Shown: positions 15,814-25,210 of the stretch, one piece after another
Numbering within the stretch: the first letter of the stretch is position 1
Layout of the letters: the number at the start of each line of letters is the position of its first letter
NCBI RefSeq assembly: GCF_900609045.1
Contig: NZ_UXAV01000054.1
Coordinates: forward strand, 1-41,059
DNA: 41,059 nt
Reading direction: 5' to 3'
From: Filibacter tadaridae
Lineage (GTDB): Bacteria > Bacillota > Bacilli > Bacillales_A > Planococcaceae
Made by a program: the position numbers and the translations under genes
The notes under the pieces: generated by a model
Database searches by the model: none
What the model saw: the letters and a program-made list of their open reading frames with translations, nothing else
What the model was told of the DNA's origin: nothing

Positions 15814-16638
15814 ATGAAAATGAAAATGGCATTTGCAACTTGTGTTCAATTGGGACAAAGTTGCGTCGAAGAAATATACCGAATTGGCGGAAACTTGGAC
15901 TTACTTATAACGCTAAAGGATGAAAAGGCAAAGAATAAGTCTGGAAGAATCTATCTTGATGATATTGCCACTGAAAACGCTACTCCACTTTTGAAAATTA
16001 ATAATATCAATGACCAAGAAGTCATTGATACTCTTAAAGCACATAAAATTAATTGGCTATTTATTATTGGATGGTCACAGATAGCCAAGAAAGAATTACT
16101 TGAAACCCCGACACATGGATGTATTGGAATGCACCCTACGTTATTACCAATTGGCAGAGGAAGAGCAGCAATTCCATGGTCCATTATTAAAGGGTTAGAT
16201 AAAACAGGTGTAACGATGTTTAAGCTTGATGAAGGTGTCGATACAGGAGAAATTATTGGACAAGGAGTCATACCACTTAATGAGAAATCAACGGCAACAG
16301 AGCTTTATCAAACAGTAGATGAACTTCATATTACGCTGATTTCAAAGTATTGGGATGCTATCGTCAATAACAATATTACACTTACGAAACAAAATGATGC
16401 TGACGCTACTGAATGGCCAGGTAGAAAACCAGAAGATGGTGAAGTTTTGGGTCGCATGACTATGAATGAAGCCGATAGTTTAGTGAGAGCTGTCTCCCAT
16501 CCATACCCAGGCGCTTTTTACAAAAATGGAGATAAAACCATTAGGATTTGGTCAGCCGAAATAAATAAAAATGATGGTGAAATAAAACTTAGTGACGGGT
16601 ATTTAATCCCTGTTGATTATGAAGTAGAGGGATTTTAA
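15814..16638 (+). CDS. Sugar N-formyltransferase-like protein
   Basis: 274 residues from ATG 15814 (GGAGG ten bases upstream; the open frame extends to a TTG at 15793 that would overlap the ribosome site). The fold resembles methionyl-tRNA formyltransferase, ArnA and sugar N-formyltransferases, which use N10-formyl-tetrahydrofolate. Visible: His107 in GCIGMHPTLLPIGRGRAAIP and Asp143 in DEGVDTGEIIG. The Asn two residues before the His in classical members is Gly105 here, as I recall also in some polysaccharide-locus homologues. The C-terminal part (~205-274, including LVRAVSHPYPGAFY) resembles the second domain of the tRNA enzyme. Likely acts on an amino-sugar nucleotide; substrate unknown. 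Confidence 0.75.
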   Translation: MKMKMAFATCVQLGQSCVEEIYRIGGNLDLLITLKDEKAKNKSGRIYLDDIATENATPLLKINNINDQEVIDTLKAHKINWLFIIGWSQIAKKELLETPTHGCIGMHPTLLPIGRGRAAIPWSIIKGLDKTGVTMFKLDEGVDTGEIIGQGVIPLNEKSTATELYQTVDELHITLISKYWDAIVNNNITLTKQNDADATEWPGRKPEDGEVLGRMTMNEADSLVRAVSHPYPGAFYKNGDKTIRIWSAEINKNDGEIKLSDGYLIPVDYEVEGF

Positions 16639-17297
16639 TGGAGAATAAAATACTCCCAAAAGTGCTCAAACGTTTATTTGATATCGTGGCTTCCTTAGTA
16701 GTACTTATTTTATTTCTTCCTATATGGATTTTAATTGCACTATTAATTAAAGTTACTTCTCCTGGACCTGTTTTTTTCTTACAAGACCGCCCTGGACTTC
16801 ATAAAAAGATATTTAAGGTATATAAATTACGGACGATGAAAATCGGCTCAGAAACAATGGTGAAAGGTCAAGAAGTGATGAAAGACGATGATCGAATTAC
16901 TTCTACCGGAAAGTTTCTGAGAAGAAGTAAAATCGATGAAATTCCCCAAGTGTTGAATGTTCTTAAGGGGGAAATGAGTCTAGTTGGTCCAAGACCAGAG
17001 CGGATTTCTTCCCTTGACGATTACTCAGATGAAATTGCGAAGCGACTCAATATGAATCCTGGAATGACGGGATTAGCACAAGTAAGTGGAAATATACACC
17101 TATCCTTGGAAGAAAGATACAAATTAGACGTTTATTACGTTGAACATTTTAGTTTGTGGCTAGACTTTAAAATCATCATAAGAACTGTTGGTGTAGTCTT
17201 ATTTGGTGAAAATCGATACGTCAATAAACGCTTAGTAAATATAAACCTTGGGCTTACAGAAATAGCTGCATCTAAAGAGGAGACTGTTTCGAAGTGA
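16638..17297 (+). CDS. capM: Undecaprenyl-phosphate sugar-1-phosphate transferase (CapM-like)
   Basis: 219 residues of the bacterial sugar transferase family, compact form without extra membrane helices. One N-terminal membrane segment at ~10-38 (LFDIVASLVVLILFLPIW), then the signatures PGPVFFLQDRPG, FKVYKLRTMK, KIDEIPQVLNVLKGEMSLVG, GPRPE and GMTGLAQVSG. It moves a sugar-1-phosphate from UDP-sugar to undecaprenyl phosphate at the inner face of the membrane and so starts each repeat unit. By context (CapD, CapN-like reductase) the first sugar may be D-FucNAc, as for CapM. The start overlaps the previous stop (TAATG). Confidence 0.85.
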   Translation: MENKILPKVLKRLFDIVASLVVLILFLPIWILIALLIKVTSPGPVFFLQDRPGLHKKIFKVYKLRTMKIGSETMVKGQEVMKDDDRITSTGKFLRRSKIDEIPQVLNVLKGEMSLVGPRPERISSLDDYSDEIAKRLNMNPGMTGLAQVSGNIHLSLEERYKLDVYYVEHFSLWLDFKIIIRTVGVVLFGENRYVNKRLVNINLGLTEIAASKEETVSK

Positions 17298-18157
17298 AAA
17301 AGATACTTATTACAGGAGCAAAAAGTTATGTAGGAACATCTTTTGTTAAGTGGGTTTCTCAATATCCTGGTACGTATTCTATCGATACTCTTAGCCTAAG
17401 AGATGACAAATGGAAAGAAACTTCATTTAAAGGATATGACGTAGTATTTCATACAGTAGGGATAGCACATGTCGACGCAAAACCTGAAATGGAATCTCTC
17501 TATTATAAAGTAAATAGGGATTTGACGATAGAAGCCGCCCAAAAGGCAAAAAAAGATGGTGTTAAACAATTTGTTTTTATGAGTAGTATTATTGTTTACG
17601 GTGATAGTAGTTATATAAACAAACCAAGGATTATCACTAAAGATACTGTTCCAACTCCTGCTAACTTTTATGGCAATAGTAAACTCCAAGCAGAGGAGGG
17701 AATTAAAGCTTTGGAAAGCGATGATTTTAATATTTCTATTATCAGGCCGCCAATGATTTACGGTAAAGAGTCAAAAGGGAATTATCCTAAATTAGCTAAA
17801 GCGGCTCAGAAGTTACCTGTGTTCCCAGATATCGAAAATCAGCGAAGTATGCTTCATATAGATAACCTATCTGAGTTTATTCGTATGATAGTAGAAAATG
17901 AAGAGAGTGGTACATTCTTCCCGCAAAATAGCGAGTATGTGAAAACCAGTGAAATGGTGAAGATAATAGCTGAAGTACATAATAGGAAGATTAAAATGAC
18001 AAGGATATTTAATCCCATTTTAGGTGCAGTAAGCAAAAAAGTAGGAATTGTTAATAAGGTGTTTGGTAATCTAGTTTATGATCAAAGTTTAAGTGATTAT
18101 AAAGAGAATTACAGAGTCTGGAATTTAAATGAATCGATCATTGCAACTGAAAAATAA
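17294..18157 (+). CDS. capN: NAD(P)-dependent 4-keto sugar reductase/epimerase (CapN-like)
   Basis: 287 residues of the short-chain dehydrogenase/epimerase family. NAD motif GAKSYVGT at 8-15, catalytic Ser97/98 and Tyr126-x3-Lys130 (FYGNSK). It has the CapN-like stretches KQFVFMSSI, IIRPPMIYG, ENQRSMLHIDNL and VFGNLVYDQ. S. aureus CapN reduces the CapD product to UDP-D-FucNAc, so this gene with capD plausibly supplies the first sugar. Start GTG at 17294 overlaps the previous stop (GTGA); GAGGAG lies upstream. Confidence 0.78.
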   Translation: MKKILITGAKSYVGTSFVKWVSQYPGTYSIDTLSLRDDKWKETSFKGYDVVFHTVGIAHVDAKPEMESLYYKVNRDLTIEAAQKAKKDGVKQFVFMSSIIVYGDSSYINKPRIITKDTVPTPANFYGNSKLQAEEGIKALESDDFNISIIRPPMIYGKESKGNYPKLAKAAQKLPVFPDIENQRSMLHIDNLSEFIRMIVENEESGTFFPQNSEYVKTSEMVKIIAEVHNRKIKMTRIFNPILGAVSKKVGIVNKVFGNLVYDQSLSDYKENYRVWNLNESIIATEK

Positions 18158-18178
18158 TGTAGAGGGGTGGATTATAGC

Positions 18179-19423
18179 TTGAAAAAACATATTTTAGTTA
18201 TAGCACAATATTTCTACCCTGAACAATTTCGCATAAATGACATTTGCACTGAGTGGGTAAAACGAGGATATAAAGTAACTGTAATAACTGGGATCCCTAA
18301 CTATCCACAAGGTAAGTATTTTGAAGGATATGGCTTACTAAAAAAAAGAAAAGAATTATATAACGGAATTGAGATTATAAGAATTCCACTAGTGCCAAGA
18401 GGAAACCGTTCAATTATGCTTGCGTTAAACTATATTTCCTTCGTCGTTTCCGGTTTTTTTTGGAGCCTCTTTACTCGTATAAAAGCTGATTATGTATTTA
18501 TATTTGAAGTATCCCCAATGACACAAGCCTTGCCGGGGGTATGGTATGCGAAGAAGAGGAGGATACCGTGTTATCTTTATGTTCAAGATTTATGGCCGGA
18601 AAACTTCGAAATTTTATCAGGGATAAAAAATAAAACCGTTATTAATATGGTAGGTAAAATGGTTGATTATATATATAGTCGATGCACAAAAATATTTACT
18701 ACATCAAGGAGCTTCGTAACTTCTATTAGTAATCGTGGTGTGTCAAAGGAGAAAATTGAGTACTGGCCTCAGTATGCAGAAGATTTCTATAAACCACTGA
18801 AAAAATCGGGTATTGATGAAATTCCAAATGATGATGCATTTAATATTATTTTCGCAGGAAATATTGGAACTTCTCAGGGATTAGATATTCTCCCGAAAGT
18901 TGCCTTATTGTTAAAAGGAAATAAATTTAAAAGAAGAATTCGTTTTAATATTGTTGGGGATGGTAGATACAAAGATACCTTAATTGAGCTAGTAAAATCA
19001 AACAACTTATCAGATATGTTTAATTTCATACCCAAACAGCCAGCTAGCAAAATCCCTGAATTTATGGCAGCAAGTGATGCGGCTTTTCTTTGTTTAACAG
19101 ACAGTCCACTGTTTTCAATGACAATCCCTGCAAAACTCCAGTCATATATGGCGTGTGGAATTCCAATTATTGCTTCAGCTACAGGAGAAACGAATCAAAT
19201 AATCAAAGAGGCAAATGCAGGGTTATGTAGTCCAGCAGGGGACGTTCAACAACTTGCAGAGTCAATTGTTGAATTATTAAGCAATTCAAATGAACAACTT
19301 ATTGAATTGGGTCGAAATGCAAGGATTTACTATGATAGGAACTTCAATAAATTAGAACTTTTAAATAAAATGGATGAACATTTTAGGGATTTCACGATAT
19401 TGGAGGACAAAAATTATGTTTAA
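18179..19423 (+). CDS. capL: GT4-family glycosyltransferase (CapL/WbuB-like, probable L-FucNAc transferase)
   Basis: 414 residues from TTG 18179 (GAGGGG upstream; an in-frame GTG at 18167 sits on the ribosome site). N-terminal half: VIAQYFYPEQFRINDI and VTVITGIPNYPQGKYFEGY, the acceptor-side signature of WbuB-type transferases, plus YVQDLWPENFEILSG. C-terminal half: the GT-B donor domain with NIIFAGNIGTSQGLDILPK, FNIVGDGRY and KLQSYMACGIPIIASATGE. WbuB/CapL-type enzymes add N-acetyl-L-fucosamine, and this gene overlaps capE by 8 bases, whose pathway makes that donor. The acceptor would be the CapM-loaded lipid on the cytoplasmic side. Confidence 0.82.
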   Translation: MKKHILVIAQYFYPEQFRINDICTEWVKRGYKVTVITGIPNYPQGKYFEGYGLLKKRKELYNGIEIIRIPLVPRGNRSIMLALNYISFVVSGFFWSLFTRIKADYVFIFEVSPMTQALPGVWYAKKRRIPCYLYVQDLWPENFEILSGIKNKTVINMVGKMVDYIYSRCTKIFTTSRSFVTSISNRGVSKEKIEYWPQYAEDFYKPLKKSGIDEIPNDDAFNIIFAGNIGTSQGLDILPKVALLLKGNKFKRRIRFNIVGDGRYKDTLIELVKSNNLSDMFNFIPKQPASKIPEFMAASDAAFLCLTDSPLFSMTIPAKLQSYMACGIPIIASATGETNQIIKEANAGLCSPAGDVQQLAESIVELLSNSNEQLIELGRNARIYYDRNFNKLELLNKMDEHFRDFTILEDKNYV

Positions 19424-20438
19424 AGATAAAACTCTACTCATTACCGGGGGGACTGGATCCTTTGGGAATGCAGTAATGGAAAGATTCTTGGATACAGATA
19501 TTAAAGAAGTTCGTATCTTTTCACGTGACGAGAAGAAACAAGATGATATGAGGAAAATATATAATAATGATAAGTTAAAGTTTTATATTGGGGACGTACG
19601 TGATCTTGCGAGCGTGAAATATGCAATGAATGAAGTCGATTATGTATTTCATGCCGCAGCACTTAAACAAGTTCCATCATGTGAATTTTTTCCGATGGAA
19701 GCCGTGAAAACAAATGTTATTGGTACAGAAAACGTATTGAATGCGTCAATTGAATATGGAGTAAAAAAAGTCATATGCCTTTCAACAGATAAAGCTGCTT
19801 ATCCAATCAATGCCATGGGAATATCAAAAGCCATGATGGAAAAGGTATTTGTTGCTAAAGCGAAAACAGTATCTCCTGATAAAACACTCATTTGCGGTAC
19901 AAGATACGGAAATGTTATGGCTTCTCGTGGATCAGTTATTCCACTTTTTGTAGAACAGATTAAAGCTGGTAAGCCACTTACAGTAACAGATCCTGATATG
20001 ACAAGATTTCTTATGAGTCTTGAGGAAGCGGTTGAACTTGTAGTTTTTGCATTTAAGAATGCTGATGCAGGAGATATTATGGTCCAAAAATCTCCAGCTT
20101 CTACAATTGAAGATTTGGCACAAGCAGTAAAAGAAATTTTTAATGCAGATAATGAAGTGAAGCTTATAGGTACCCGACACGGTGAAAAACTATTCGAGAC
20201 GCTTCTAACGAGGGAAGAACATGTCGTAGCAGATGACTTAGAAGGTTTCTACAGAGTCCCAGCAGACAATCGTGATCTTAACTATGATAAATACTTCGAG
20301 GAAGGTAATGAAAAGCTTTCTACGGATGAAGAATACAACTCACACAATACATATCGACTTTCAATAGAACAAATTAAAGGAAAGCTTTTAGAACTCCCTT
20401 ACATACAGAGTGAATTGAAAGGGTGGAACCATAAGTGA
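19416..20438 (+). CDS. capE: UDP-GlcNAc 4,6-dehydratase/5-epimerase (CapE/FnlA)
   Basis: 340 residues from ATG 19416 (TGGAGG eight bases upstream), the usual length. NAD motif GGTGSFGN at 11-18, catalytic Thr124-Asp125-Lys126 and the Met-x3-Lys variant of the Tyr-x3-Lys motif at Met134/Lys138 (PINAMGISK). CapE converts UDP-GlcNAc to the beta-L-arabino 4-keto intermediate, the first step to UDP-L-FucNAc. The two next genes complete the pathway. CapE-type enzymes are reported kinase targets in S. aureus, and a CapB kinase is encoded upstream. Confidence 0.92.
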   Translation: MFKDKTLLITGGTGSFGNAVMERFLDTDIKEVRIFSRDEKKQDDMRKIYNNDKLKFYIGDVRDLASVKYAMNEVDYVFHAAALKQVPSCEFFPMEAVKTNVIGTENVLNASIEYGVKKVICLSTDKAAYPINAMGISKAMMEKVFVAKAKTVSPDKTLICGTRYGNVMASRGSVIPLFVEQIKAGKPLTVTDPDMTRFLMSLEEAVELVVFAFKNADAGDIMVQKSPASTIEDLAQAVKEIFNADNEVKLIGTRHGEKLFETLLTREEHVVADDLEGFYRVPADNRDLNYDKYFEEGNEKLSTDEEYNSHNTYRLSIEQIKGKLLELPYIQSELKGWNHK

Positions 20439-21544
20439 AAATTCTTGTAACGGGTCCTGGAGGATTCCTCGGTAAAAACTTAGTAGCTGAGTTGAAAAAC
20501 CAGGGGTATGAAGATTTACTATTGTTTACAAGAAATCATACTTTGAGAGACTTGGAAGAGTATACAAAGAAATGCGAATTTGTATTTCACTTAGCTGGAA
20601 TAAATAGACCAGAGAATGAAAAAGAGTTTATGGATGGAAACTATGGTTTTACATCTGAATTACTGGAACTACTAAAAAAGCATAATAACAAATCACCTAT
20701 ACTAATTACTTCATCTATCCAAGCTGAAAAAGATAATCCATATGGTATCAGCAAGAAAGCTGGAGAGAATTTATTGTTCGAACACTCATTAGAAACGGGT
20801 GCAGAAGTATTTGTATATAGACTTCCCAATTTGTTTGGAAAGTGGAGTAAACCTAACTATAATACGGTTGTTGCGACGTATTGTTATAATATAGCTAGAG
20901 GTTTAGATATTCAGGTAAATAATCCTGCGGCTCTTCTTGAACTTGCCTATATTGATGATGTGCTTGAAGAATTCTTAAGAGCTTTAGAAGGAAACCCGAC
21001 TGCTGATAGAAACCTTTGTGTTGTACCAGTCACGCATAAGATTGAATTAGGTGACTTAGCTGACCGTATCAGAAGCTTTAAAGAAAGCAGAAAGTCTTTA
21101 GGCGTACCAACAATGAGTGATGAATTGACGAAGAAATTGTATAGTACATATCTAAGTTTTTTGCCTGAAGATGAATTTTCTTATGGTTTGAAAATGAATG
21201 TCGATAATCGGGGATCTTTTACAGAATTCCTTCGTACGCCAGATCGAGGTCAGGTTTCGGTTAATATTTCTAAACCAGGAATCACTAAAGGAAATCATTG
21301 GCATCACACAAAAAATGAAAAGTTCCTAGTGGTAAGTGGTAAAGGACTAATCAGATTCAGAAATATCGATTCAGAAGAGATTATCGAATATTACGTAAAT
21401 GGCGAAAAGCTGCAGGTAGTAGATATTCCGACAGGATATACACATTCAATTGTGAATGTAGGAGAAACAGACTTAGTTACAGTAATGTGGGTGAACGAAA
21501 GCTTTGATCCCGAAAAGCCAGACACTCATTATTTGGAGGTATAA
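20435..21544 (+). CDS. capF: Bifunctional 3-epimerase/4-reductase with cupin domain (CapF/FnlB)
   Basis: 369 residues, matching CapF. N-terminal SDR domain: GPGGFLGKN at 7-15 and Tyr103-x3-Lys107 (PYGISKK). C-terminal cupin domain from ~250 with the metal-binding NHWHH at 287-291 and an EKFLVVSGKGLIRFR strand. In S. aureus the cupin epimerises C3 and the SDR part reduces C4, giving UDP-L-talosamine-type product (N-acetyl-L-pneumosamine precursor). GTG start overlapping the capE stop. Confidence 0.92.
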   Translation: MKILVTGPGGFLGKNLVAELKNQGYEDLLLFTRNHTLRDLEEYTKKCEFVFHLAGINRPENEKEFMDGNYGFTSELLELLKKHNNKSPILITSSIQAEKDNPYGISKKAGENLLFEHSLETGAEVFVYRLPNLFGKWSKPNYNTVVATYCYNIARGLDIQVNNPAALLELAYIDDVLEEFLRALEGNPTADRNLCVVPVTHKIELGDLADRIRSFKESRKSLGVPTMSDELTKKLYSTYLSFLPEDEFSYGLKMNVDNRGSFTEFLRTPDRGQVSVNISKPGITKGNHWHHTKNEKFLVVSGKGLIRFRNIDSEEIIEYYVNGEKLQVVDIPTGYTHSIVNVGETDLVTVMWVNESFDPEKPDTHYLEV

Positions 21545-22680
21545 TGATGAAGAAATTAAAAGTAATGACTGTTATAGGCACCAGACCTGAAATCATCAGA
21601 CTTTCAGCGGTCATCAACAAACTGGAAGAATCAAATGCGATAGAACATATACTTGTACATACAGGTCAGAACTATGACTATGAATTGAATCAGGTTTTCT
21701 TCGAAGACTTTAACCTAAGAAAGCCAGACTATTTCTTGAATGCAGCAAATGGAACAGCTGTTGAAACAATCGGCAATATCCTTGTGAAGATTGATCCAAT
21801 TTTAGAAGAGGTTAAACCAGAAGCATTACTTGTCCTTGGAGATACAAACAGCTGCCTATGTGCAATTGCAGCAAAAAGAAGACAAATTCCTATCTTCCAT
21901 ATGGAAGCTGGAAATCGTTGCTTTGATCAGCGTGTTCCTGAAGAAACAAATCGGAAAATTGTCGATCATACTGCGGATATCAATCTAACTTACAGCGATA
22001 TTGCAAGAGAATATCTTTTAAGAGAGGGTCTTCCAGCAGATAGAATTATTAAGACGGGAAGTCCGATGTTTGAAGTACTCAATTCAAGAAAAGAAGACAT
22101 TGAGAAATCAGACATAGTGGACAGACTGAATCTTGAAGAAGATAAATATTTCGTTGTATCAGCTCATCGCGAAGAAAATATTAGCTCCGAAAAGAATTTT
22201 ATGGATTTATGTGATAGTTTAAATGCAATTGCAGATAAATATGGTATGCCGATAATCATTAGTACTCATCCTAGAACGCAAAAAATGATTGATACTAAAG
22301 GCATTAAATTCAATTCATTAATTAAAACGATGAAACCTTTAGGGTTTAATGATTATGTGAAACTTCAAATGAAAGCGAAGGCAGTTCTTAGTGATAGTGG
22401 GACTATTAGTGAGGAATCTTCTATTCTTGGATTTAGGGCGCTAAATATTAGACAGGCTCATGAGCGACCTGAGGCTATGGAAGAGGCTTCGGTTATGATG
22501 GTTGGGCTCGGGAAAGAGCGAGTAATTCAGGGATTAGAGATATTAGATACACAAAGGAAAGAAACTTTGAGAAGAGTTTCAGATTATAGTATGAATAATG
22601 TTTCTGATAAAGTAGTTAGAATAATATTATCTTATACAGATTATATAAATATGGTTGTATGGAGGAAAACTTCAAATTGA
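21544..22680 (+). CDS. capG: UDP-sugar 2-epimerase making UDP-L-FucNAc (CapG/FnlC)
   Basis: 378 residues of the non-hydrolysing UDP-GlcNAc 2-epimerase (WecB) family. Visible: VIGTRPEIIRL near the start, HTGQNYDYELNQVFF, LVLGDTNSCLCAIAAKR, HMEAGNRCFD, EETNRKIVDH, SAHREENI and LSDSGTISEESSILG. After CapE and CapF this is the last step to UDP-N-acetyl-L-fucosamine. It overlaps the capF stop (AATG) with GGAGG upstream. Capsule-type homologues such as WbpI would look similar, but position gives the assignment. Confidence 0.9.
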   Translation: MMKKLKVMTVIGTRPEIIRLSAVINKLEESNAIEHILVHTGQNYDYELNQVFFEDFNLRKPDYFLNAANGTAVETIGNILVKIDPILEEVKPEALLVLGDTNSCLCAIAAKRRQIPIFHMEAGNRCFDQRVPEETNRKIVDHTADINLTYSDIAREYLLREGLPADRIIKTGSPMFEVLNSRKEDIEKSDIVDRLNLEEDKYFVVSAHREENISSEKNFMDLCDSLNAIADKYGMPIIISTHPRTQKMIDTKGIKFNSLIKTMKPLGFNDYVKLQMKAKAVLSDSGTISEESSILGFRALNIRQAHERPEAMEEASVMMVGLGKERVIQGLEILDTQRKETLRRVSDYSMNNVSDKVVRIILSYTDYINMVVWRKTSN

Positions 22681-23846
22681 AAATAGTACACTTATGCTTG
22701 TCTAATTTTTACATAGAGGGTTTTGGATATCAAGAAAATATTATTCCGAAATATCATAAAAAATTTGGACATGATGTAACAATAATTGCTTCTAGATTTA
22801 CATATAGAAAAGATAATGGAGAAGAGGACTTGGCGGAATCCGGAAAATATATTAATTCCGATGGTATAAAAGTTATTAGAATTGATTATAAAAATAAATG
22901 GTTAGGAAAAATCAATAAGAAGTTAAAAATATATAAAGATACATATAAACTACTTGAAAAAGAGCAACCGGATTTAATATTCAACCATGGTATACAATTT
23001 TTAGACCTAATAGAGGTAGCGAGATATGTAGAAGATAATCCACATTGTAAGTTAATTGTTGATAATCACGCTGCATATATCAACAGTGGTAAAAACTTCA
23101 TTTCAAGGGAGATATTACATAAAGTCATTTATAAATGGGCTATTCAAAAATCATTACCGTTTATTGAGAAAGTATTTGTTTTAGCACCAGGATGCAGAAA
23201 ATTTGTAAAAGATATGTATAATATATCAGATGAAAAAATGGAATATCTATATTTAGGAGCTGATACAGATAAAATTGACTTCGAAAATCAAGATGAAATA
23301 AAAATGAAAATAAGAAAAAATTTAAGTATCTTGGATGATGATTTTGTAATAATAACAGGTGGGAAATTAAGTAAAAGGAAAAATATTAAACTTTTACTTA
23401 ATTCTATGAAAAAAGTTGATAGTAATAAATTAAAGTTATTAATTTTTGGCTCTTTTTCTGACGATATAAAACAAGAAATGCTAAGTCTTATTGAATCAGA
23501 TAATAGAGTAAATTATATTGGTTGGCTAAGTGGAGAAGATGTCTATGATTATTATTTAGCTTCAAATGCTGCAGTATTCCCTGGTTCGAAATCTGCATTA
23601 TGGGAGCAAGCTATTTGCAGTGGTTTGCCATTAATTTGTAAAAGGTGGGACGGAATGGAATACGTTGATGTTGGTGGAAATTGTCTATTTTTAGATGGTG
23701 ACAATTCTCACCAACTGAAAGAAAATATTAAGTTGTTGATGGATGATAAGACATTATATGAAAATATGGAAAAAGTCGCTAAGACAAAAGGTTATATAAC
23801 ATTCTCTTATGAGAAAATTGCACGACAAGCAATTAGAATTAATTAA
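22677..23846 (+). CDS. GT4-family glycosyltransferase
   Basis: 390 residues from TTG 22677, which overlaps the capG stop (TTGA) and follows GGAGG by 11 bases. An ATG at 22659 lies before that ribosome site and is less likely. GT-B fold: an N-terminal domain with HLCLSNFYIEGFGYQEN, and a donor domain with IITGGKLSKRKNIKLL, LLIFGSF, YIGWLSGEDVYDYY and ALWEQAICSGLPLICKRW. Adds one sugar to the lipid-linked repeat unit in the cytoplasm; which one cannot be told. It is the last intact gene before the decayed polymerase. Strongly AT-rich. Confidence 0.78.
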   Translation: MKIVHLCLSNFYIEGFGYQENIIPKYHKKFGHDVTIIASRFTYRKDNGEEDLAESGKYINSDGIKVIRIDYKNKWLGKINKKLKIYKDTYKLLEKEQPDLIFNHGIQFLDLIEVARYVEDNPHCKLIVDNHAAYINSGKNFISREILHKVIYKWAIQKSLPFIEKVFVLAPGCRKFVKDMYNISDEKMEYLYLGADTDKIDFENQDEIKMKIRKNLSILDDDFVIITGGKLSKRKNIKLLLNSMKKVDSNKLKLLIFGSFSDDIKQEMLSLIESDNRVNYIGWLSGEDVYDYYLASNAAVFPGSKSALWEQAICSGLPLICKRWDGMEYVDVGGNCLFLDGDNSHQLKENIKLLMDDKTLYENMEKVAKTKGYITFSYEKIARQAIRIN

Positions 23847-24019
23847 TGCTCTTTTATTGTAATGGTGATGCAAGATTTCCCTAGCAGTAAATAAAACAAT
23901 TAATTAAAACGATGGTGCAAGAAAATCGTCTATACTTTGAAGGAGATTATATAAAATAATTAAGACTCAAAAAATAGAGCGGGACCTAATATTAGAAAAT
24001 AAAATTAACCCTAAAATAT

Positions 24020-25027
24020 AGGTATAGCGTAGAGTGCTTCATTTGTTATTTTGACATTTCAATATTTGGTGCTAATAACATTTAGTTTAATTGATACTCA
24101 AATGGAGTTATGGGTTCAAATGGTTTTAAAGATAATCGTAGCCTTTTTCTTTATTTATCCATTTCCCTCAATCTGGAGGAGAGTTGATAAAGAACATATT
24201 ATAATTTATGGTATTATGACGGTAATATTTTCTTTACGTTTACTCTTTTATCTGCCTATAGATCATACTTGTTGGAGTTAATTTTTCCAGTACTTTTTAT
24301 GTCTCTCCAAGCAATAGTATACACTTTGGCTTTAAAAGAATTTAAAGAATTCAAGAATGTCTTGAAAATAGTTGCGAATGTAGTATTTTTAATAGGCGTT
24401 ATTATTAGTGTTTTCATATTAAGTGGGAATGTAATAGCAGGTGTTTATAATATGAGTTTGTCTTACTTTATGCTCCTGCCAGCAATGGTATTCTTGGGAG
24501 ACTTTTTTAATAATTTTCGGTCCTTTTCATTTTTCCTTTTTTGTACTACCTTTGTTATTATTATTTCTTTAGGATCCAGAGGGACATTATTGTGTATGGC
24601 TGTTATCACGATATTAAAAACAATTCTAATCAATTTGAAATACTTAGGAAAAGAATTAGTATTCCGTTTTTGTTTTATTGGTTCAATACTTTTGTTAATA
24701 ATCCAATTTGAAAAGATTCTTACATAGCCAAACATTCAATTTGCCAAATACGGTACTCTAGTAGGACACTCAGGCTTCTGCAACAAGATGAAAATAATTT
24801 AAGTGGTAAGGATAGTATCGTAAATATAGTTATAGAAGGGGTAAATTACAATCTTTTCGTAGGTATTGGCATAGCGGTCTAATCTGATTTTATTCATGGT
24901 TATTGACTATTATTTAACTAATTGGCTTGGGTTAATTGGATTTTGCTTAGCGGTTTTATTGTCAGGTATATTTAAATTTATATTACAGATTAGTATTTAT
25001 TTTAGTGATTTAGATAAAGTAAAATAG
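24020..25027 (+). pseudogene. Decayed wzy-type polysaccharide polymerase
   Basis: Open pieces at 24051-24281 and 24269-24727 are in different frames and join as one membrane protein. The first ends in ...LFYLPIDHT and the second continues LELIFPVLFMSLQ. Both are almost all hydrophobic helices, and the second has GSRGTLL, typical of Wzy/O-antigen-ligase proteins. Past the stop at 24727, frames with stops still spell SGKDSIVNIV, FVGIGIA and FIHGY, resembling the usual periplasmic loop and following helix. At least one frameshift and several stops make it non-functional. An intact polymerase occurs at 32979. No other gene is seen in 23847-25210. Confidence 0.75.
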
Positions 25028-25210
25028 TATATAGTTTAGTAATTTCCATATATTGGCTAGATTTTAGGGGTAACCGGGTGGGTTTGGATGTTTTTTAATT
25101 AAATTAATTTCATATTTCAAGCATGATACTATAACAATCAAAATAACTAGTAATTTAGATAAAAAGTAATGAAAAGAAAAAATATATTGGTAAAGAGGGG
25201 TTTTGTAAAC

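Noticed and set aside
21544..22680. WbpI-type epimerase that would turn the uronic acid into its manno form
   Set aside because: Family resemblance is real, but the gene directly follows capE and capF with a one-base overlap, which points to CapG function.
24051..24727. Two separate small membrane-protein genes
   Set aside because: The two frames overlap by 13 bases, continue one polymerase-like helix pattern and are followed by more polymerase-like coding fragments with stops, so they are pieces of one broken gene.
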